Shown: positions 31,963-40,221 of the stretch, piece by piece | Layout of the letters: the number at the start of each line of letters is the position of its first letter | How positions within the stretch are numbered: the first letter of the stretch is position 1 | Assembly (NCBI RefSeq): GCF_902506495.1 | Contig: NZ_LR733266.1 | Span: forward strand, 1 to 41,710 | Origin: Pseudomonas sp. 8O | GTDB taxonomy: Bacteria > Pseudomonadota > Gammaproteobacteria > Pseudomonadales > Pseudomonadaceae | Length of the DNA stretch: 41,710 bases | Reading direction: 5' to 3' | Made by a program: the position numbers and the translations under genes | The notes under the pieces: generated by a model | The model's input: only the letters and a program-made list of their open reading frames with translations | What the model was told of the DNA's origin: nothing | Databases searched by the model: none

Positions 31963-32565
31963 TCAGCCGAGCATGGTCACGTGGCGTGGGTGACTGGCGA
32001 CGCGCTCGATCCAGGCGCGCACGGCCGGAAAGTCTTCGAGGCTGAAGCCACCTTCGCCCGCCACATGGGTGTAGGCATACAGGGCGATATCGGCAATGGA
32101 ATACTGCTCACCGACCAGATAAGACGTGCGCTCGAGCTGTTTCTCCATCACCTTCAAAGCCTTGTAGCCAAGCTTCAGGCAGCGCGCATGCTCTTCAAGG
32201 CGGGCCTCCGGCATCCCCTGATAAAGCTGGATGAAACGCGCCACCGCGACGTATGGCTCGTGACTGTATTGCTCGAAGAACTGCCACTGCAGCACCTGGG
32301 TGCGCAAACGCGGCTCACTGGGCAGGAACTCGCTGCCATCGGCGAGGTAGTTGAGGATGGCGTTGGACTCCCACAGGCAGGTGCCGTCTTCCAGCTCCAG
32401 CACCGGGATCTTGCCGTTGGGGTTCTTGGCCAGGAAGGCTTCGCTCTGCGTTTCGCCCTTGAGGATATCGATGGCAATCCACTGGTACTCCTTGCCCAGC
32501 AGATGCAGCATCAGCTTGACCTTGTAGCAGTTGCCCGAGCGGTAATCGCCGTAGACCTTGAACAT
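31963..32565 (-). CDS. Glutathione S-transferase-like protein
   Basis: A 200-residue cytosolic GST. The N-terminal thioredoxin-like domain (residues 1-80; MFKVYGDYRSGNCYKVKLML, NPNGKIPVLELEDG and WESNAILNYLA for glutathione binding) is followed by the all-helical domain (about 85-198) with the SIADIALYAYTHVAGEGG N-capping region. A reactive Ser/Cys near residues 10-13 (SGNC) suggests a beta- or theta-like group. Substrate unknown. The start at 32565 has GGAGG upstream; 25 extra upstream codons in frame lie in REP DNA. It is convergent with the AraC gene with no gap, and 107 bases downstream of the aminotransferase gene. Confidence 0.92.
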   Translation of the reverse strand: MFKVYGDYRSGNCYKVKLMLHLLGKEYQWIAIDILKGETQSEAFLAKNPNGKIPVLELEDGTCLWESNAILNYLADGSEFLPSEPRLRTQVLQWQFFEQYSHEPYVAVARFIQLYQGMPEARLEEHARCLKLGYKALKVMEKQLERTSYLVGEQYSIADIALYAYTHVAGEGGFSLEDFPAVRAWIERVASHPRHVTMLG

Positions 32566-32599
32566 CTCGTTGCCCTCCCCGTGTTTCCTTCTTTTACCT

Positions 32600-32662
32600 G
32601 TAGGAGCCGGCTTGCCGGCGATCCGCCTTAGCAAGCGCATCGCCAGCGAGCCGGCTCCTACG
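32600..32662. repeat. REP-type inverted pair
   Basis: TGTAGGAGCCGGCTTGCCGG at 32600 and an opposed copy ending CCGGCTCCTACG at 32662 form a typical pseudomonad REP doublet. It fills the gap between the aminotransferase and glutathione transferase genes, which share a strand, and may attenuate read-through. Confidence 0.85.
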
Positions 32663-32672
32663 CTTCAAGCTT

Positions 32673-33830
32673 CTACTTCGCCTGTGCCGCTTGAATCACC
32701 TCCGACAGGCGGCGCAACCCTTCGCCCAGGCGCTCCGGCGCCACGTGACTGAAATTCAGTCGCAGATGGCCTGGGTTGGCGTCCGGATCAATGAAGAACG
32801 GCTCGCCAGGCATGAAGGCGACGTTCTGCGCCAGCGCCGCATCGAGCAGCGTGCGGGTGTCGAGCGGCTGCTTCAGGGTCAGCCAGAAGAACAGGCCACC
32901 CTGAGGAATTTCCCACTCGGCCAGGTCGCCGAAGTGCTCCAGCAGCGCCGCCTGCATGGCGTCGCGGCGAATGCGGTAGAAGTCGCGCAGCTCGGCCAGG
33001 TGGCCACGATACTGCTCGCTGCCCAGCCACTGCAGCGCCTGCCACTGACCGATGCGGTTGGTGTGCAGGTCAGCCGACTGTTTCAGGCGCAGCAGGTGCG
33101 GATACAGGTCCTTGGTGGCGATCAGATAGCCGACGCGCAGGCCTGGCAGCAGCGTCTTGGACACGGTACCGGTGTAGATCCAGCTGGTCTTCTGCAGACG
33201 GCTGACGATGGGGGTGGCGCTACCGGCATCGAACACCAGCTCGCGGTACGGCTCGTCCTCGATCAGGGTCACGCCGAACTCGTCGAGCAGCGCCGCCACG
33301 GCTTCACGCTTGGCTTCGCTGTAACGGGTGCCGGACGGATTCTGGAAAGTCGGGATCAGGTAGGCGAAGGCCGGCTTGTGGTTTTCCAGACGCTGACGCA
33401 GCGCCGCCAACTCGGGGCCGTCGGCCTCCTGCGGTACGCTGATGCAGTCGGCACCAAACAGTTGAAAGGCCTGCAGGGCAGCCAGGTAGGTCGGCGCTTC
33501 GAGCAGCACTTCGGTGCCCGGATCGATGAACAGCTTGGAGGCCAGGTCCAGGGTCTGCTGCGAACCGCTGACGATCAGTACCTGGCTGGCATCGCAGGGC
33601 ACACCCAGCGTACGTGCCTCAGCGGCGATGGCCTCGCGCAGCGCCGGCTCGCCTTCGCTCATGCCGTACTGGCCCATGCTCGCCGGCATCTCGGCCCAGT
33701 CCACTTTCGGCAGCATCGGCTCGGCCGGCAGGCCACCGGCGAAGGACATCACTTCCGGACGCTGCGCCGCGGCAAGAATTTCACGGATCAGGGAGCTTTT
33801 CAGGCGGGCGATGCGTTCGGAGAAGGCCAT
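32673..33830 (-). CDS. PLP-dependent aminotransferase (LysN/MocR-like fold type I)
   Basis: A 385-residue fold type I aminotransferase without the N-terminal DNA-binding domain of MocR regulators. Visible features are MSFAGGLPAEPMLPK near the start, SGSQQTLDLASKLFIDPGTE for the cofactor phosphate, FQNPSG (residues 162-167), LIEDEPYREL with the pyridine-N Asp, and SKTLLPGLRVGY with PLP Lys225. This group includes 2-aminoadipate and aromatic/branched-chain aminotransferases. The start MAFSERIARLK at 33830 gives the normal length. It is divergent from the MarR gene across 83 bases, so that regulator probably controls it. Substrate not assignable. Confidence 0.9.
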   Translation of the reverse strand: MAFSERIARLKSSLIREILAAAQRPEVMSFAGGLPAEPMLPKVDWAEMPASMGQYGMSEGEPALREAIAAEARTLGVPCDASQVLIVSGSQQTLDLASKLFIDPGTEVLLEAPTYLAALQAFQLFGADCISVPQEADGPELAALRQRLENHKPAFAYLIPTFQNPSGTRYSEAKREAVAALLDEFGVTLIEDEPYRELVFDAGSATPIVSRLQKTSWIYTGTVSKTLLPGLRVGYLIATKDLYPHLLRLKQSADLHTNRIGQWQALQWLGSEQYRGHLAELRDFYRIRRDAMQAALLEHFGDLAEWEIPQGGLFFWLTLKQPLDTRTLLDAALAQNVAFMPGEPFFIDPDANPGHLRLNFSHVAPERLGEGLRRLSEVIQAAQAK

Positions 33831-33865
33831 GGGATGTCCTGGGGTGCAAAAGTCATTGGAATTAA

Positions 33866-33880
33866 GTCAAACTGCTTGAC
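33866..33880. promoter_or_regulatory. Possible MarR-type operator
   Basis: GTCAA (33866-33870) and TTGAC (33876-33880) are inverted around ACTGC in the 83-base gap between the divergent aminotransferase and MarR genes. The arms are short, so this is a weak candidate for the MarR binding site. Confidence 0.3.
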
Positions 33881-33913
33881 CGAAACTACGCCGCCAAACA
33901 GAGATACGTCAAT

Positions 33914-34435
33914 ATGACTGACCTAAAAAATTTCCCCGAGAAATTTTTAACGTCACCCGCCGAGGGCACGCAGGCCGGCCGTCATGGTTCGCAGGTCATC
34001 AAAAACGCCGCCGCTCAGCAGGCTGCCATGGAAGCCTTCTTCTTCGGCTACCAGGCCTTCACTGCCAAGCCCGACGAAATGCTCGCCAAGCGCGGCCTGT
34101 CGCGCGTGCATCACCGCATCCTGTTCTTCATCGCCAAGTACCCGGGCCTGAACATGACCGAGCTGCTGGGCTACCTGGGCGTGAGCAAGCAGGCGCTGAA
34201 CATGCCGTTGCGCCAGTTGATCGAGATGAATCTGGTGCAGAGTGAGGCAGCCGCGGACGACAAGCGCAAGCGTGTGCTCGGCTTCACCGCCGAGGGCGCC
34301 AAACTGGAGCAGGCTCTGCGCCGCGAACAGGCGCGCCTGTTGCAGCGCGTGTTCGGCGAGATGGGCGAAGAGGCCGTGCAGGGCTGGCTGGAAGTCAATC
34401 ACGCCCTGGCACGTAGCCGCCAGGAACGCACCTAA
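33914..34435 (+). CDS. MarR-family transcriptional regulator
   Basis: A 173-residue winged-helix regulator. An N-terminal extension of about 35 residues is followed by the MarR core: FFFGYQAFTAKPDEML, the recognition helix region MTELLGYLGVSKQALNMPLR, the wing AAADDKRKRVLGFTAEG, and a C-terminal dimerisation helix. MarR proteins usually repress a divergent gene and release it on binding a small ligand. Here the divergent gene is the aminotransferase, 83 bases away. The start at 33914 lacks a strong ribosome site, and an internal Met at residue 39 is possible but would remove part of the first dimerisation helix. Confidence 0.9.
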   Translation: MTDLKNFPEKFLTSPAEGTQAGRHGSQVIKNAAAQQAAMEAFFFGYQAFTAKPDEMLAKRGLSRVHHRILFFIAKYPGLNMTELLGYLGVSKQALNMPLRQLIEMNLVQSEAAADDKRKRVLGFTAEGAKLEQALRREQARLLQRVFGEMGEEAVQGWLEVNHALARSRQERT

Positions 34436-34456
34436 GCATCATCGTCGCACTTCCCC

Positions 34457-34480
34457 GTAGGAGCGAGCTCTGCTCGCGAA
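34457..34480. repeat. Single REP-type sequence
   Basis: GTAGGAGCGAGCTCTGCTCG followed by CGAA matches the common pseudomonad REP unit and folds on itself (CGAGC/GCTCG). It lies just after the MarR gene. The rest of the 217-base gap holds the Fur-box promoter of the sigma factor gene. Confidence 0.8.
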
Positions 34481-34610
34481 CCCGCGCCCTTTACGGGCCG
34501 CGCTCACGCCTGCATCCGCAATTTCCTTGCCGTCCTTCCCCTGCCCTTCGCGCCACCGGTCACGCCACGCCAAAGCGTGATTGCACCCTGACACGACCTC
34601 TGCGATCATA

Positions 34611-34625
34611 TGCGAATCATTATCA
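34611..34625. promoter_or_regulatory. Fur box upstream of the ECF sigma gene
   Basis: TGCGAATCATTATCA matches the 7-1-7 Fur core (TGATAAT-N-ATTATCA) at 13 of 15 positions; the longer 19-base consensus matches at 13 of 19. It lies 28 bases before the sigma factor start, as expected for iron-repressed FecI-type genes. Confidence 0.75.
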
Positions 34626-34652
34626 CCTTAACTTAGATCTCGCGAGGTGCGC

Positions 34653-35171
34653 GTGTCGGTTCAGGATTCCAGCAATCAGCAACTGGTCGGTCTGCTTTAT
34701 CGCGATCACCGTGACTGGCTGTTCGGCTGGCTGCGCAAAAGCCTGAATTGCGCGCAGCGCGCCGAAGACCTGAGCCAGGACACCTTCGTCCGCCTGCTCG
34801 GTCGCACTGACCTGCACAGCCCGCGCGAGCCCAGAGCCCTGCTGACCACCATCGCCAAGGGGCTGCTGGTCGACCAGTTTCGCCGCAATGCGTTGGAACG
34901 TGCCTACCTGGAAGAACTCGCGCTGGCTCCGCAAGCCGTGCAGCCCAGCCCGGAAGAACAGGCGCTGGCGCTAGAGCAACTGGCCGAAATCGACCGCCTG
35001 CTCGGCCAATTGTCGAGTAAGGCACGCGCCGCTTTCCTCTATAACCGTCTGGATGGCCTCGGTCATGCCGAGATCGCCGAGCGTCTTGGCGTGTCCCCGT
35101 CGCGCGTGCGTCAATACCTCGCCCAGGGCCTGCGCCAGTGCTACATCGCGCTGTACGGAGCGCCGCAGTGA
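34653..35171 (+). CDS. FecI-type ECF sigma factor
   Basis: A 172-residue extracytoplasmic-function sigma factor. Region 2 spans about residues 10-75 (LVGLLYRDHRDWLFGWLRKS, AEDLSQDTFVRLL) and region 4 about 110-165 (SSKARAAFLYNRLDGLGHAE, LGVSPSRVRQYLAQGLRQC). It is held by the adjacent FecR-like protein and released when the siderophore-loaded receptor signals. The GTG at 34653 is preferred over the GTG two codons earlier because GAGG at 34644-34647 is better spaced. The stop overlaps the anti-sigma start (GTGA). A Fur box lies upstream. Confidence 0.93.
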   Translation: MSVQDSSNQQLVGLLYRDHRDWLFGWLRKSLNCAQRAEDLSQDTFVRLLGRTDLHSPREPRALLTTIAKGLLVDQFRRNALERAYLEELALAPQAVQPSPEEQALALEQLAEIDRLLGQLSSKARAAFLYNRLDGLGHAEIAERLGVSPSRVRQYLAQGLRQCYIALYGAPQ

Positions 35172-36127
35172 GCCAGGTATCGGCTCGCGTGCTCGATGAG
35201 GCCATCGCCTGGCAGCTGTGCCTGGACTCGGGCGAAGCCAGCGAGCAGCAGCGCCACGCCTTCGCCGACTGGCTGGCCGCGCACCCGGAGCATGGCCTGG
35301 TCTGGCGACGCCTAGGCGGCATCGACCAGCAACTGTCTGCCGCCAACGCGCCGATGGCGCGGCGCGCCCTGTTGCAGAGCAGCATCAGCCGTCGGCGCAG
35401 CCTGCGCCGTCTTGGCGGTAGCGCCCTGAGCCTGCTGCTGGCCGCAGGTGTAACGCTGGTACTGCTGGCTCAGCAGCGCCCGCTTGGCGATTACCTCGCC
35501 GATTACCACACCGCCAGCGGAGAACAGCGCGACCTGCTGCTCGCCGACCGCAGCCAGGTGCGCCTCAACAGCCGCAGTGCGCTGGATATCGAATTCGACG
35601 ACAACGAACGACGCCTGCGCCTGCGCAGCGGCGAAATCCTGATCCAGACCGCCCAGGGCGATACCCGTCCCTTCATCGTCGAGACGGACCAGGGGCGACT
35701 GCGTGCGTTGGGTACTCGCTTTCTGGTCCGACGCGAAGGGACTGCGACCGAATTGATCGTATTGCAGTCGGCGGTTGCTGCCAGGCCGTTGGCCAGTTCG
35801 CAGGAACGCATCATCCACAGCGGCGAGCAGGTGCGCATGGACAGCCAGCACCTCGGCTACAGCCATCCTGCCCCCATCGGCGCCGACGCGTGGAGCCGCG
35901 GCATGCTGGTGGCGGACAACCTGCCCTTGCAGCGTCTGATCGATCAGCTTGGCGAATACCGCAGCGGTTATCTGAGCCTCGATCCGAGCCTGGCCGGGCT
36001 GCGCATCAGCGGCAGCTTCCCGCTGCACGACAGCGACAAGGCACTGGCCGCTTTGGCGCTGAGCCTGCCCGTGCGTAGCGAACAACTGGGCCCCTGGTGG
36101 ACTCGCGTGGTGCCGGCAGAAAAATAA
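35168..36127 (+). CDS. FecR-type anti-sigma factor/signal transducer
   Basis: A 319-residue inner membrane protein. It has a cytoplasmic sigma-binding domain (residues about 7-55; EAIAWQLCLDSGEASEQQRH, then WLAAHPEHGLVWRRL), a basic stretch and a single membrane helix (about 84-102), and a periplasmic FecR domain (about 115-215; LADRSQVRLNSRSALDIEF, FIVETDQGRLRALGTRF), then a C-terminal STN-like part that contacts the receptor. Its GTG start overlaps the sigma stop codon, so production is coupled. The receptor gene follows after 79 bases. Confidence 0.93.
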   Translation: MSQVSARVLDEAIAWQLCLDSGEASEQQRHAFADWLAAHPEHGLVWRRLGGIDQQLSAANAPMARRALLQSSISRRRSLRRLGGSALSLLLAAGVTLVLLAQQRPLGDYLADYHTASGEQRDLLLADRSQVRLNSRSALDIEFDDNERRLRLRSGEILIQTAQGDTRPFIVETDQGRLRALGTRFLVRREGTATELIVLQSAVAARPLASSQERIIHSGEQVRMDSQHLGYSHPAPIGADAWSRGMLVADNLPLQRLIDQLGEYRSGYLSLDPSLAGLRISGSFPLHDSDKALAALALSLPVRSEQLGPWWTRVVPAEK

Positions 36128-36206
36128 TTTTCTCCCCCCTGTCATTTTTCTTTCGTGCTTCGGCAAAAGGACATTGAGATACATTAACTCTTAGGAGACG
36201 TTCGCA

Positions 36207-38615
36207 ATGTCCTTCCGCCCTGCTCCCTTCCGCCACACGCTGCTGGCCCTGACCATCGCCTTTGCCGGCCATGCCGGGCTGGCCCATGCCGAGGCCTACC
36301 AACTGCCTGCCGGCCCTCTGGCAGCCACGCTCAACCAGATCGCCAGCCAGGCCGGCGTGACCCTGAGCATCGATCCGGCCCTGACCGAGGGCAAAAACTC
36401 GGCACCGGTCAGCGGCGACTACGAAGCCATCGAAGCCCTCGATCAGGCGCTGCGTGGCACCGGCCTGCAGCTGCAAGGCGGCAGCGGTGGCACCTACAGC
36501 CTGGCCCCTGCAGCAGAAGCGGCAATGGCACTGCCGGACGTGACCGTGACAGCCAGCGAACAGGCCGCCGAGACCGCCTGGGGCCCGACCCGTGGTTATC
36601 TGGCCAACCGCACCGCAACCGGCACCAAGGCCGACACGCCGCTGCTGGAAACCCCACGCTCGATCTCCGTCGCCACCCGCGAGCAGATGCAGGACCGCAA
36701 GGTGCAGAACCTCGATGATGCCGTGCGTTATATGCCGGGTGTCATCGCCAGCAGCTACGGCAGCGACAGCCGCGCCGACTGGATGAAGATCCGCGGCTTC
36801 GAACCGATCCAGATGCTCGACGGCCTGCCGCTGCCCAAGGGCAGCTACACCATGGCCAAGCTGGAAACCTGGAACCTGGAGCGCGTTGCCGTACTGCGCG
36901 GCCCGGCCTCGGCCGTGTATGGCCAGACCCCGCCCGGCGGCCTGGTGGATGCGGTCAGCCGCCGCCCGCAGGCCGAAAGCAGCCATGAAGTGCAGGTGCA
37001 GGTTGGTAACTACAATCACAAGCAGATCAGCTTCGACAGCACCGGCAAGATCGACGATGAAGGTCGCTTTCTCTACCGTTTCAGCGGTACCGGCCGTGAC
37101 AGTGGCACCGTTATCGAACATATGGACGACCAGCGTTTCAACCTGGCGCCCAGCCTGACCTGGAATATTGCCGACGACACCAGACTGACCTTCCTCGGCC
37201 AGTTCAACCGCGACGATACCGGCGGCACCAGCCAGTTCCTGCCCCTGCAGGGCACCAAGCTGGGCACGCCAGCCGGCAAGGTCGATTACAACAAGAACCT
37301 GGGTGACCCTGACTGGGAGTTCTACGACAAGACGTTCTACGCACTGGGCTACGCCTTCGAGCACCGCATCAACGATACCTGGCAGTTCAATCAGAACCTG
37401 CGTTACAGCAAGCTCGAACTGGACAACCAGATCATCACCGCTGGCGGCTGGGCAAGCGCCGTGGCCGATGACGGCACGGTGGCACGCGGTGCCAACGTGT
37501 ACGACGAGAACATCAGTCACTTCGCCGTGGACAACAACTTCCAGGCGGACTTCAACACTGGCGCAATCGGTCACACCCTGCTGCTCGGCGTAGATTATCT
37601 GCGCGTCAACACCGATTACCGCTGGCTGTACGGCACTGCCCCGAGCAGCAACATCATTCGCCCGATCTACGGTCAGGATTTCAGCGGTGTCGCCTATACC
37701 GCTTTCCAGGACTACAACCAGAAGCGGCGCAACACCGGCCTCTACCTGCAGGATCAGATGGCACTCGACGCCTGGCGCCTGACCCTGGGTGGTCGCTGGG
37801 ACCGGCTGGATACCGACTCGGTGTTCTACAACGCCAATAACGCCAAGGACAGCCGTCGCGACAGCCAATTCAGCGGCAACGCAGCGCTGAGCTACGTGTT
37901 CGATTCCGGCTTCACGCCCTATGTGTCTTATGCCGAATCCTTCCAGGCCGAAGCGGGCGGCAACAGCGGCGCCGCGTTCAAACCCAGCACCGGCAAGCAG
38001 TACGAACTGGGCATCAAGTATCAACCGCCGGGCAGCGACATGCTGTTCACCGCCGCCGTCTATGACCTGAAGCGGCAGAACATCGTCACCACCAACACCG
38101 CCGGCGCCACCGAGCCGGTGAGCGAGGTGCAAGTGCGCGGCCTAGAGCTGGAGGCTACCGGTAACGTCACCGAGAACCTCAGCCTGACGGCGTCCTACAG
38201 CTATACCAACAGCAAGATGACCGAGGTCGGTGACCCGCGCGACAAGAACCGCGCCCTGCCGCTGATCCCCGAACATCAGGCGTCGATCTGGGCCGACTAT
38301 GACTGGAACAAGGGTGTACTGGCGGGCGTCGGCATCGGTTTTGGTGCCCGCTTCGTCGGCTCCACCGACAACATTGCCGTCGGCAGCATGGGCTTCGTGC
38401 GTGATCCTTCCGACGGCCACAGCAGCGCCTATACCGTCTACGACGCCGCAGTGCGCTACGACCTCGGTCAGCTCGATGCCAACCTGCGTGGCGCCAGCGT
38501 ATCGCTCAACGCCAACAACCTGTTCGACAAGGAATACCTTTCGACCTGCGATGGTTTCTATTGCTACGCAGGTGACCCGCGCCGGGTCACGGCCAGCCTC
38601 GATTACAAATGGTGA
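36207..38615 (+). CDS. TonB-dependent siderophore receptor with STN signalling domain (hydroxamate type)
   Basis: An 802-residue outer membrane receptor. The signal peptide ends AHA (residue 28); an STN domain (about 31-98; YQLPAGPLAATLNQIASQAG) contacts FecR; a TonB box DVTVTA starts at residue 111; the plug spans about 140-255 (TPLLETPRSISVATREQM, VLRGPASAVYGQTPPGG); the 22-strand barrel follows and ends in SLDYKW with C-terminal Trp. The NLFDKEYLSTCDGFYCYAGD segment, with two cysteines before the last strand, resembles FhuA/FiuA/FoxA-type hydroxamate receptors. It completes a sigma/anti-sigma/receptor unit. Ferrichrome or ferrioxamine is a reasonable guess, not proven. The start at 36207 has TTAGGAGA upstream. 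Confidence 0.94.
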   Translation: MSFRPAPFRHTLLALTIAFAGHAGLAHAEAYQLPAGPLAATLNQIASQAGVTLSIDPALTEGKNSAPVSGDYEAIEALDQALRGTGLQLQGGSGGTYSLAPAAEAAMALPDVTVTASEQAAETAWGPTRGYLANRTATGTKADTPLLETPRSISVATREQMQDRKVQNLDDAVRYMPGVIASSYGSDSRADWMKIRGFEPIQMLDGLPLPKGSYTMAKLETWNLERVAVLRGPASAVYGQTPPGGLVDAVSRRPQAESSHEVQVQVGNYNHKQISFDSTGKIDDEGRFLYRFSGTGRDSGTVIEHMDDQRFNLAPSLTWNIADDTRLTFLGQFNRDDTGGTSQFLPLQGTKLGTPAGKVDYNKNLGDPDWEFYDKTFYALGYAFEHRINDTWQFNQNLRYSKLELDNQIITAGGWASAVADDGTVARGANVYDENISHFAVDNNFQADFNTGAIGHTLLLGVDYLRVNTDYRWLYGTAPSSNIIRPIYGQDFSGVAYTAFQDYNQKRRNTGLYLQDQMALDAWRLTLGGRWDRLDTDSVFYNANNAKDSRRDSQFSGNAALSYVFDSGFTPYVSYAESFQAEAGGNSGAAFKPSTGKQYELGIKYQPPGSDMLFTAAVYDLKRQNIVTTNTAGATEPVSEVQVRGLELEATGNVTENLSLTASYSYTNSKMTEVGDPRDKNRALPLIPEHQASIWADYDWNKGVLAGVGIGFGARFVGSTDNIAVGSMGFVRDPSDGHSSAYTVYDAAVRYDLGQLDANLRGASVSLNANNLFDKEYLSTCDGFYCYAGDPRRVTASLDYKW

Positions 38616-38663
38616 CCAGCCGATGGGCTAATGCCTGTCAGTCAAACGTAGAAAAATGACTGT

Positions 38664-38748
38664 GTAGGAGCCAGCTTGCTGGCGATCAAGCGTCTCGGCG
38701 AGCACCAGCCTCACAGAGGCAAAGCATCGCCGGTAAGCCGGCTCCTAC
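38664..38748. repeat. REP-type inverted pair
   Basis: GTAGGAGCCAGCTTGCTGGC begins at 38664 and an opposed copy ends GCCGGCTCCTAC at 38748. The doublet lies between the convergent receptor and membrane-protein genes and may serve as a bidirectional transcript end. Confidence 0.85.
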
Positions 38749-38818
38749 AGGGCTGTAGCGCTGCCCCGCGGTGATTTGGCCTTGTGCCCATCAGACAGCT
38801 CTTGCCGTTTGGACGCAG

Positions 38819-39466
38819 TCAGTGCGCCCCCCCCTGCAACTCGGCAGCGCCCTTGAAGAACACCAGCATCAGCGCCACCCCGGCACCGAGCAACGGCAGC
38901 AGCGCCACCAGCATCAACAGCACGCTGGTCAGCATCAGCCCACCGACGATATCGAGCCAGGCCATCACCTTCAGCGACGGATAGGGATATTGCAGTTTAA
39001 GCAACCGTATCCCCAGCCAAGTGGTGCAGAGCCCCGTCAGGCACAGCAGCGCCACATAACTCAGCGTCTGCCAGTCCAGCCCTGCAAACAGCTGCTCGCC
39101 GAACAGCAGGTCGGCCAATTCAAGCAGCAGGGAAACTACCAGCACGGCCCATACCGGTACGCTCAGGTTGCGCGCAGCGAAGCGAGCTTCGGCAAAAGCC
39201 TTGAAACGCAGCAGCAGATAGCAACCGAGTAGTGTCAGCGCCAGCCTCAGCCAGTCGGTGTAGCCAAACAGCAGTTCAGCCTCATGTGCCTCCAGCAGGG
39301 CACCGGCGAACAGCAGTCCAACTACCAGGACATTGACCACTACCGAGACCAGTGCCAGCCAGCCCAGCACCTGCAACTGCCTGGCGCTCCAGCCTGGCAA
39401 CGACTGCACGCCAGCGCTATCGAGCAATTCCACCTGCGGTGCACTGTAGGGATTGTCCGGTTGCAT
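38819..39466 (-). CDS. Membrane protein of unknown function with NPYSAP start
   Basis: A 215-residue protein with a short cytoplasmic N-terminus MQPDNPYSAPQVEL, a motif seen at the start of several small bacterial membrane-protein families, followed by about six hydrophobic helices (roughly 31-55, 66-86, 103-121, 134-152, 165-181 and 185-205). It contains no catalytic motif and no neighbouring gene suggests a role. The start at 39466 gives the NPYSAP motif in its usual place. It is convergent with the receptor gene and divergent from the LysE gene. Confidence 0.8.
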   Translation of the reverse strand: MQPDNPYSAPQVELLDSAGVQSLPGWSARQLQVLGWLALVSVVVNVLVVGLLFAGALLEAHEAELLFGYTDWLRLALTLLGCYLLLRFKAFAEARFAARNLSVPVWAVLVVSLLLELADLLFGEQLFAGLDWQTLSYVALLCLTGLCTTWLGIRLLKLQYPYPSLKVMAWLDIVGGLMLTSVLLMLVALLPLLGAGVALMLVFFKGAAELQGGAH

Positions 39467-39609
39467 CGCCTTTATCCTTGTTCAGTAAAAAACCGAGACT
39501 AACCATCCAGGCAGTGCTTGACCAGACTGTACGGTTCAACCCGCCGGTGGCTGTACCGCGACGCCACTGCAGCCGCGCAATAGGCTTTGCCAGTCACCGG
39601 AGAACGACC

Positions 39610-40221
39610 ATGTCCACCGAACTGCTGCTCGCCTTCATCGCCTTCGCCTTCGTCACCTCGGTGACGCCCGGCCCCAACAACATGATGCTGCTCGCCTCTG
39701 GAGTGAACTTCGGCGTGCGCCGCAGCATTCCACACATGCTCGGCATCAGCCTGGGTTTCATGCTGCTGGTGGCCGCCGTGGGCCTGGGCCTCGGCCAGGT
39801 GTTCCAGCGCTTACCGGTGCTGCACGACGTGCTGCGCTATGTCGGCGCCGCGTACCTGCTTTACCTGGCCTGGAAGATCGCCCAGTCCGGCGCGCCGCAA
39901 AGCCGCGAGAATCCCGAGGCCAAGCCGTTCACCTTCATCCAGGCGGCGGCCTTTCAGTGGGTCAACCCCAAGGCGTGGATCATGGCCATCGGCGCCATCA
40001 CCACCTACACGCCGCAGGATGGCTTCTTCAGCAACGTGCTGCTGATCGCCGCGCTGTTCGCGCTGGTCAACTGCCCAAGCGTGGGGTTGTGGACCGTCGC
40101 CGGTAGCCTGCTGCGCAAATGGCTGGACAACCCACGCGCGCTGCGCGCCTTCAACATCGGCATGGCGCTGCTGCTGGTCGCCTCGCTTTACCCCATCATC
40201 GTTGACACTGGAACGTTCTGA
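39610..40221 (+). CDS. LysE-family exporter
   Basis: A 203-residue inner membrane protein of the LysE/RhtB amino-acid exporter family with about six helices. The hallmark TSVTPGPNNMMLLASGVNFG lies near residues 16-35, and FQWVNPKAWIMAIGAI near 116-131. Substrates of this family are amino acids or related metabolites; none can be assigned here. The start at 39610 has GGAG upstream; the in-frame codons before it are non-coding. Its stop overlaps the start of the BenE gene (TGATG), so the two transporters are co-translated. Confidence 0.93.
   Translation: MSTELLLAFIAFAFVTSVTPGPNNMMLLASGVNFGVRRSIPHMLGISLGFMLLVAAVGLGLGQVFQRLPVLHDVLRYVGAAYLLYLAWKIAQSGAPQSRENPEAKPFTFIQAAAFQWVNPKAWIMAIGAITTYTPQDGFFSNVLLIAALFALVNCPSVGLWTVAGSLLRKWLDNPRALRAFNIGMALLLVASLYPIIVDTGTF

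Noticed and set aside
36006..38132. A 708-codon open frame antisense to the siderophore receptor gene
   Set aside because: It is the mirror of a high-GC codon pattern; the plus-strand receptor has full family motifs, and the antisense product has low-complexity Val/Ala/Gly composition.
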